Origin: an uncultured Clostridium sp.
GTDB taxonomy: Bacteria > Bacillota > Clostridia > Clostridiales > Clostridiaceae
Direction of reading: 5' to 3'
Length of the DNA stretch: 64,000 bases
NCBI GenBank assembly: GCA_937927335.1
Contig: CALBDU010000084.1
Location: 38,789 to 102,788 of the forward strand
The translations under genes and the position numbers were made by a program. The notes under the pieces are model-generated. The model saw only the letters and a program-made list of their open reading frames with translations, was not told the origin of the DNA and did not search any database. Below are positions 59,959 through 64,000 of the stretch, piece after piece; within the stretch, counting starts at the first letter, position 1, and each line of letters starts with the position of its first letter.

Positions 59959-62193
59959 ATGGTAAATAAAACATTAAAAATTGAAGGTATGACTTGTGCA
60001 GCATGCGCAAAGGCAGTGGAACGTGCAGCTAAAAAGCTACCAGGTGTCGTGGAGGCCAATGTGAACTTTGCCACAGAAAAGTTAAATATAAGCTATGAGG
60101 CTGACAAGGTTAGGGTTGCTGATATTAAAAAAGCTGTTGAAAAAGCTGGGTATAAGGTATTAGAGGAAGAAATCAGTATTGATGTTGACAAACAGAATAA
60201 GGAAAAGGAAATCAAAACTCTATGGAAAAGGTTCATAATATCAGCTGCATTTACTATACCGCTATTGATGATATCCATGGGACACATGCTTGGCTATATG
60301 CTGCCTGAAATAATTGATCCCATGATGAATCCAGAGAACTTTGCAGTTATACAGCTTGCATTGGCAACAGTGGTAATTGTTACTGGCTTTAAGTTTTTTA
60401 AAATTGGTTACCCTGCGCTAATCAGAAGAAGCCCCAACATGGATTCATTGATATCACTTGGAACCTCTGCAGCCTATCTTTACGGCATATTTGCAGTTTA
60501 CCAGATTTTTATGGGAAATAAGCAATATGCATATGATTTATATTTTGAATCTGCAGGTGTAATATTAACCTTAATAACTTTAGGAAAGTATCTTGAGGCT
60601 GTATCGAAAGGCAAGACCTCAGAGGCTATTAAAAAGCTGATGGGACTTGCTCCAAAAACAGCAACAATTATCAGGGATGACAAAGAAGTAATAATTCCAA
60701 TAGATGAAGTTGAGACTGGAGATATTATAGTGGTTAAACCAGGGGAAAAGCTGTCTGTGGATGGAGAAGTAATTGAGGGCTTAACATCAATCGATGAATC
60801 CATGCTTACTGGAGAAAGTATCCCAGTTGAAAAGACAAAGGGAGATAAAGTAATTGGTGCAAGTATAAATAAAAGCGGATATATAAAATACAGAGCTACT
60901 AAGGTAGGCAAGGATACAGCATTAGCCCAAATTATAAAACTGGTTGAAGAAGCACAGGGGTCAAAGGCGCCTATAGCAAAACTGGCAGATGTAATTTCAG
61001 GATATTTTGTACCTACAGTTATGAGCATTGCAGTAATTACATCAGCAGCATGGTATTTCTCTGGCAAACCTGCAGTGTTTGCACTGACAATTTTCATATC
61101 TGTGTTGGTAATAGCATGTCCATGTGCACTGGGTCTTGCTACACCAACAGCGATTATGGTTGGAACTGGCAAGGGTGCTGAGTATGGAGTTTTGATAAAA
61201 AGTGGAGTAGCATTGGAAACTGCTCACAGGATTAAGACGGTTGTATTTGATAAAACGGGTACAATAACTGAGGGAAAACCTAAAGTTACCGACATTATAT
61301 CAACAGGAATTATGGATGAAATCACGTTACTCCAGTTGGCTGCATCAGCTGAAAAAGGTTCTGAACATCCTCTTGGAGAGGCAATTGTAAAAGGTGCTGA
61401 GGAAAAATCATTGGACTTGAAGCCGCTTGAGGAATTTAAAGCAATTGCAGGTCATGGTATTGAGGTTGTTATTGAAGGCAAGGCCATGTTGCTTGGAAAT
61501 AAAAAACTGATGGTTGAAAATAATATTGATTTAGCAAAGGTTGAAGATACATCTGATAAACTTGCCAGCGAAGGAAAGACTCCAATGTATATATCTTCTC
61601 AGGGAAAACTGGCAGGAATAATAGCTGTAGCTGATACAGTAAAGGAAAATAGTAAAAAAGCTATAGATAAACTACACAGTATTGGTATTGAGGTTGCAAT
61701 GATAACTGGAGATAATAAAAGGACAGCAGAGGCCATTGCAAAACAAGTTGGGATAGATGTGGTTCTGGCAGAGGTATTGCCGCAGGATAAGGCTAATGAA
61801 GTTAAAAAACTACAGGATATGGGTAAGAAAGTAGCAATGGTTGGAGATGGAATCAACGACGCTCCTGCACTGGCCCAGGCTGATATAGGTATAGCAATCG
61901 GCTCTGGAACTGATGTAGCCATGGAATCTGCGGATATCGTATTGATGAGAAGCGACCTTATGGATGTGCCAACTGCAATCCAGCTAAGCAAAAAAACAAT
62001 CAATAATATTAAACAAAACTTATTCTGGGCTTTTGGATATAACATTTTAGGAATACCAGTTGCCATGGGAATACTGTATTTGTTTGGAGGACCATTGCTT
62101 AATCCAATAATAGCAGCAGCAGCAATGAGCTTCAGCTCTGTATCAGTACTGCTGAATGCATTGAGATTGAAAGGATTTAAACCAGAATATTAA
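59959..62193 (+). CDS. copA: Cu(+)-exporting P1B-1 ATPase CopA
   Basis: 744 residues. One N-terminal HMA domain (GMTCAACAKAVERAAK) is present. The membrane part has CPC (Cys387, Cys389, IACPCALGLATPTA), Asp431 in DKTGTIT, SEHPLGEAI and GDGINDAPALAQAD. The C-terminal helices have GYNILGIP and AMSFSSVSVLLNALRL, the Asn/Tyr and Met/Ser set of Cu(+) pumps. It exports Cu(I) from the cytoplasm. Confidence 0.97.
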   Translation: MVNKTLKIEGMTCAACAKAVERAAKKLPGVVEANVNFATEKLNISYEADKVRVADIKKAVEKAGYKVLEEEISIDVDKQNKEKEIKTLWKRFIISAAFTIPLLMISMGHMLGYMLPEIIDPMMNPENFAVIQLALATVVIVTGFKFFKIGYPALIRRSPNMDSLISLGTSAAYLYGIFAVYQIFMGNKQYAYDLYFESAGVILTLITLGKYLEAVSKGKTSEAIKKLMGLAPKTATIIRDDKEVIIPIDEVETGDIIVVKPGEKLSVDGEVIEGLTSIDESMLTGESIPVEKTKGDKVIGASINKSGYIKYRATKVGKDTALAQIIKLVEEAQGSKAPIAKLADVISGYFVPTVMSIAVITSAAWYFSGKPAVFALTIFISVLVIACPCALGLATPTAIMVGTGKGAEYGVLIKSGVALETAHRIKTVVFDKTGTITEGKPKVTDIISTGIMDEITLLQLAASAEKGSEHPLGEAIVKGAEEKSLDLKPLEEFKAIAGHGIEVVIEGKAMLLGNKKLMVENNIDLAKVEDTSDKLASEGKTPMYISSQGKLAGIIAVADTVKENSKKAIDKLHSIGIEVAMITGDNKRTAEAIAKQVGIDVVLAEVLPQDKANEVKKLQDMGKKVAMVGDGINDAPALAQADIGIAIGSGTDVAMESADIVLMRSDLMDVPTAIQLSKKTINNIKQNLFWAFGYNILGIPVAMGILYLFGGPLLNPIIAAAAMSFSSVSVLLNALRLKGFKPEY

Positions 62194-62232
62194 TAACAAT
62201 AATATTAAATATAAATTTAGGAGGAATGAAAA

Positions 62233-62448
62233 ATGAAAAAGAAAATAATTGTTGAAGGTATGAGCTGCGGCCACTGTGTTAACCATGTGAAGGAGGCTTT
62301 AAAGGAAATAGAGGGTGTTCAATCAGCTGATGTTGATTTGGCTTCCAAAACAGCTATAATATCCTCAGAAAACAATATAACAGATGAAAGTATCAAAGAC
62401 GCAATCGAAGATGCTGGATATGATGTTGTAAGTATAGAAGAAATATAG
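62233..62448 (+). CDS. copZ: Copper chaperone CopZ (HMA domain)
   Basis: 71 residues, one HMA ferredoxin-like fold with the metal motif GMSCGHCVNHV near the start and ending DAGYDVVSIEEI. It carries Cu(I) to CopA and to CsoR. AGGAGG upstream; it follows copA by about 40 bases. Confidence 0.96.
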   Translation: MKKKIIVEGMSCGHCVNHVKEALKEIEGVQSADVDLASKTAIISSENNITDESIKDAIEDAGYDVVSIEEI

Positions 62449-62476
62449 TATAACGGTACAAAGGAGGAGAATTAAT

Positions 62477-62701
62477 ATGATGTATGGATATGGCTTTGGA
62501 GGGTTTTGGATGATGCCATTCATGCTGATATGCATAGCAATTGTAGTGCTGATTGTGGTTCTGGTAATGAGATCCAGTGGTAATCACAAAACTACAAATT
62601 ACAATAATAAAGCTTTGGAGATATTAGATTCAAAACTGGCTTCTGGTGAAATAACTGAAGAAGAATACCAAAGAAAAAAACAATTGATATTAAAAAGCTA
62701 A
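62477..62701 (+). CDS. SHOCT-domain single-pass membrane protein
   Basis: 74 residues. The N-terminus is rich in Met/Gly/Tyr (MMYGYGFGGFWMMPFM) leading into one membrane helix (about 15-32). A C-terminal SHOCT motif follows (ALEILDSKLASGEITEEEYQRKKQLI). Such small proteins often sit in copper operons; Met-rich ends may touch Cu(I). AGGAGG upstream, apparently the last gene of the copper operon. Confidence 0.85.
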   Translation: MMYGYGFGGFWMMPFMLICIAIVVLIVVLVMRSSGNHKTTNYNNKALEILDSKLASGEITEEEYQRKKQLILKS

Positions 62702-62714
62702 AGCTAAAATGAAG

Positions 62715-62752
62715 GCTCCTGAGTTAATTCGACATTAATTTAGGAGCTTGTT
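62715..62752 (+). terminator. Terminator-like hairpin after the copper operon
   Basis: GCTCCTGAGTTAAT (62715-62728) pairs with ATTAATTTAGGAGC (62734-62747) with two G-U, followed by TTGTTTC. The U run is weak. Confidence 0.65.
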
Positions 62753-62840
62753 TCAGAGATAATTCCATGATGGGAAACTTTTAAAATCTTATGGAGCAAA
62801 TAGTAAATCAAAATGATATGTGAAGGGGAGAAATAATAAA

Positions 62841-63110
62841 ATGAAAAAAATATTTCTATTCAGCAGTAAATTATGTCCTGACTGTCCACCAATGAAGGAG
62901 TTCCTGACTGAGAACAATATCAATTTCATCGATATGGACATAACTGAAAACCTATTATTCATGAAGATGTTTCTGAAGTACAGGGACAAGTACCCAGAGT
63001 TTGACGAGATCAAGGAAAGGGGAAACATAGGGATACCGTGTGTGGTAGTTAACGAGGGAGAAAAGATTTATTTTGATAAGAATACATTAAATCTGGATGA
63101 GTTGAAATAA
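62841..63110 (+). CDS. Glutaredoxin/thioredoxin-fold small redox protein
   Basis: 89 residues from the ATG at 62841 (AAGGGGAG upstream). The active-site motif SSKLCPDCPPMKEFL has CPDC, and the cis-Pro segment NIGIPCVVVNEG contains a further Cys next to the Pro. Overall it resembles glutaredoxin-like proteins of Clostridia. Next to metal-resistance genes it may reduce metal-oxidised thiols. Partner unknown. Confidence 0.82.
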   Translation: MKKIFLFSSKLCPDCPPMKEFLTENNINFIDMDITENLLFMKMFLKYRDKYPEFDEIKERGNIGIPCVVVNEGEKIYFDKNTLNLDELK

Positions 63111-63135
63111 ATAATATATATTTTTTGCTAATCAG

Positions 63136-63194
63136 CACTTGAATTGGCATGTTAATATCAATACGAATTAACATGCTAATTTAAGTGTTTTTTT
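63136..63194 (+). terminator. Strong terminator after the glutaredoxin-like gene
   Basis: A 21-base stem, CACTTGAATTGGCATGTTAAT against ATTAACATGCTAATTTAAGTG with two G-U pairs, is followed by TTTTTTT. It isolates the next small gene. Confidence 0.92.
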
Positions 63195-63364
63195 ATTGCT
63201 TTTACGCCTCAAGACAAACGTGACCTAGATTGGTCTTACTATTTCACGAAATAAAGTAAAGTATACCACTTATCTTTATTTAATCTACATAACATTTTTT
63301 TATAATATAATCAGGTGATAAAAAATAACAAACAATGATTTTTAAAATAAAGGAGATGTTTTAC

Positions 63365-63541
63365 ATGAAATTTATAACTGAGAATTGGTTGTATTTTGTG
63401 GCTTTAGGGATTATGGCATATATGATGATAAAAGGAGGGGGATGCTGTGGAGTTGGACCCTCTAACTCAAGCAGGGATAATAACTCTGAAGTTAAATCCA
63501 GCGGTGGATGCTGCGGCGGCGGAAGTCATCATAAATCATAA
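63365..63541 (+). CDS. Cys-rich single-pass membrane mini-protein, function unknown
   Basis: 58 residues from the ATG at 63365, supported by AAGGAGATG; the open frame begins at 63335. One membrane helix (LYFVALGIMAYMMI) is followed by GGGCCGVGP, a Ser/Asn linker and the tail GGCCGGGSHHKS. Two CC pairs and terminal His-His suggest a membrane-tethered metal site, probably outside the cytoplasm or at the membrane face. I do not recognise a family. Confidence 0.75.
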   Translation: MKFITENWLYFVALGIMAYMMIKGGGCCGVGPSNSSRDNNSEVKSSGGCCGGGSHHKS

Positions 63542-63584
63542 GTTATTTAACTGCTAGAAGAGGTAAATAATTTTATAAAAGTAC

Positions 63585-63613
63585 TTGATTTAATTAAAAA
63601 TATATTGTATGAT
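63585..63613 (+). promoter_or_regulatory. Promoter of the T-box transcript
   Basis: TTGATT (63585-63590), 17-base spacer, TATGAT (63608-63613), placed just before the T-box leader. Confidence 0.65.
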
Positions 63614-63629
63614 GTACAAGTAATCAGAT

Positions 63630-63920
63630 AGGAATACTATGAATTGCAATGAAGAGAAGAGTAGGTAATTGAAGCCTTACAGAGAGAAATCCCCTTGGGT
63701 GTAAGGGATTTTAAGAAAAAGATTACTGAAGTGCATCTCCGAGCTCTGGATCGAAGTTTTGTAGACTTCAGCGGGTACGCCCGTTAAAGCGTTAAGGTAT
63801 GTTTGTACTGAATAAATGAGTTTTTATGCACGGAAATTTTGAATTGTGCATATTAAACAGAGTGGAACCGCGGAAGTTAACTTCTGCCTCTGTAATGGAG
63901 GCAGAAGTTTTTGTTTTTTG
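63630..63920 (+). ncRNA. T-box leader, probable cysteine specifier
   Basis: The conserved T-box sequence AGAGTGGAACCGCGG is at about 63860-63873. It is followed by a terminator stem (ACTTCTGCCTC/GAGGCAGAAGT) and a U-rich tail. Stem I shows GAAGAGAAGAGTA on its 5' side and ATTACTGAAGTGCATCTC on its 3' side. The specifier position next to the GAA bulge reads TGC (63732-63734), a Cys codon. Uncharged tRNA-Cys would allow read-through. The 419-base gap before the next gene is largely this element. Confidence 0.92.
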
Positions 63921-63960
63921 AAATAGTAATAAGGTTGAAAGAATTAAGGAGGAGTAAAAG

Positions 63961-64000
63961 GTGAAAATTGAATCATTGCTAATACATGGAGGGATAGACG
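63961..64000 (+). CDS. Cys/Met-metabolism PLP enzyme (cystathionine gamma-synthase/lyase family), N-terminal fragment
   Basis: Only 13 codons are in the window. They read (M)KIESLLIHGGID, typical of the start of trans-sulfuration enzymes such as cystathionine gamma-lyase (MccB), cystathionine gamma-synthase or O-acetylhomoserine sulfhydrylase. GTG start after AAGGAGGAG. A cysteine T-box fits an enzyme that makes cysteine, for example from homocysteine via cystathionine. Confidence 0.7.
   Translation, partial: MKIESLLIHGGID

Noticed and set aside
60498..61172. A 224-residue minus-strand open frame inside copA
   Set aside because: A shadow of the copA coding frame; no ribosome site, and the plus-strand protein has complete P-type ATPase motifs.
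1..64000. CRISPR arrays, insertion sequences, tRNA or rRNA genes
   Set aside because: I looked for regular repeats, transposase motifs and tRNA-like folds and saw none; this was by eye only.

Overview
The window is about 64 kb of low-GC chromosomal DNA from an anaerobic, endospore-forming Firmicute of the Clostridia. The basis for this is the AT-rich codon use, the strong AGGAGG ribosome binding sites, ferredoxin-linked metabolism (2-oxoacid:ferredoxin oxidoreductase, Etf, a pyridine-nucleotide-independent type of thioredoxin reductase), butyrate kinase/phosphotransbutyrylase, spore-type wall hydrolases (SleB and CwlD families), and RNA regulators typical of Firmicutes (glmS ribozyme, T-box, c-di-AMP riboswitch). 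I see no mobile elements, CRISPR arrays, tRNAs or rRNAs. The species cannot be named from this sequence.

Layout. (1) 1-15.7 kb: the S10/spc/alpha ribosomal superoperon from the end of rpsC through rplQ, with secY, adk, map, infA and rpoA. The energising module of an ECF vitamin/metal transporter (ecfA1-ecfA2-ecfT), truA and a separately promoted rplM-rpsI pair follow. (2) 15.9-17.8 kb: a small regulatory patch (TetR, EAL-domain c-di-GMP phosphodiesterase, HxlR). (3) 17.8-33.4 kb: the main accessory region. It combines reductive pyrimidine catabolism (PreT, PreA, dihydropyrimidinase, NCS1 permease, M20 N-carbamoyl-amidohydrolase) with genes predicted to carry the product beta-alanine through CoA activation, two hot-dog-fold beta-aminoacyl-CoA ammonia-lyase homologues, an acyl-CoA dehydrogenase and EtfBA. 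Together they spell a route from uracil to beta-alanine, acryloyl-CoA and propionyl-CoA. A PucR regulator heads one end. A sigma-54 activator sits directly before a good -24/-12 promoter that serves the other half. (4) 33.7-35.8 kb: a papain-like protease, a holin-like membrane protein and a CwlD-type amidase. (5) 35.8-42.4 kb: GntR, a diverged glutamate mutase E-like protein, class I fumarase/mesaconase-type subunits, PTS enzyme I, thioredoxin and an FFTR-like thioredoxin reductase.

(6) 42.4-57.3 kb: a sleB-type hydrolase behind a c-di-AMP riboswitch, head to head with the c-di-AMP synthase genes cdaA-cdaR. An FAD oxidoreductase, buk-ptb-buk, a P-loop ATPase and a four-subunit VorB-type 2-oxoacid:ferredoxin oxidoreductase follow, then glmM and glmS with its self-cleaving ribozyme. 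The usual cdaA-cdaR-glmM-glmS neighbourhood is thus present but split by energy-metabolism genes. (7) 57.3-63.6 kb: a metal-efflux island with two divergent CsoR-family repressors, a P1B ATPase of unresolved metal specificity, CopA, CopZ, a SHOCT mini-membrane protein, a glutaredoxin-like protein and a Cys-rich membrane peptide. (8) 63.6-64 kb: a T-box leader, probably reading cysteine, ahead of a truncated Cys/Met-metabolism PLP enzyme gene.

The strongest candidate for an undescribed system is the pyrimidine-to-propionate cluster with its two regulators. Next come the GlmE-like protein, which lacks the residues expected for glutamate binding and has no B12 partner here, and the wiring of c-di-AMP genes to wall hydrolase and butyrate/branched-chain energy genes. 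Family comparisons are from memory of the families, not from database searches.
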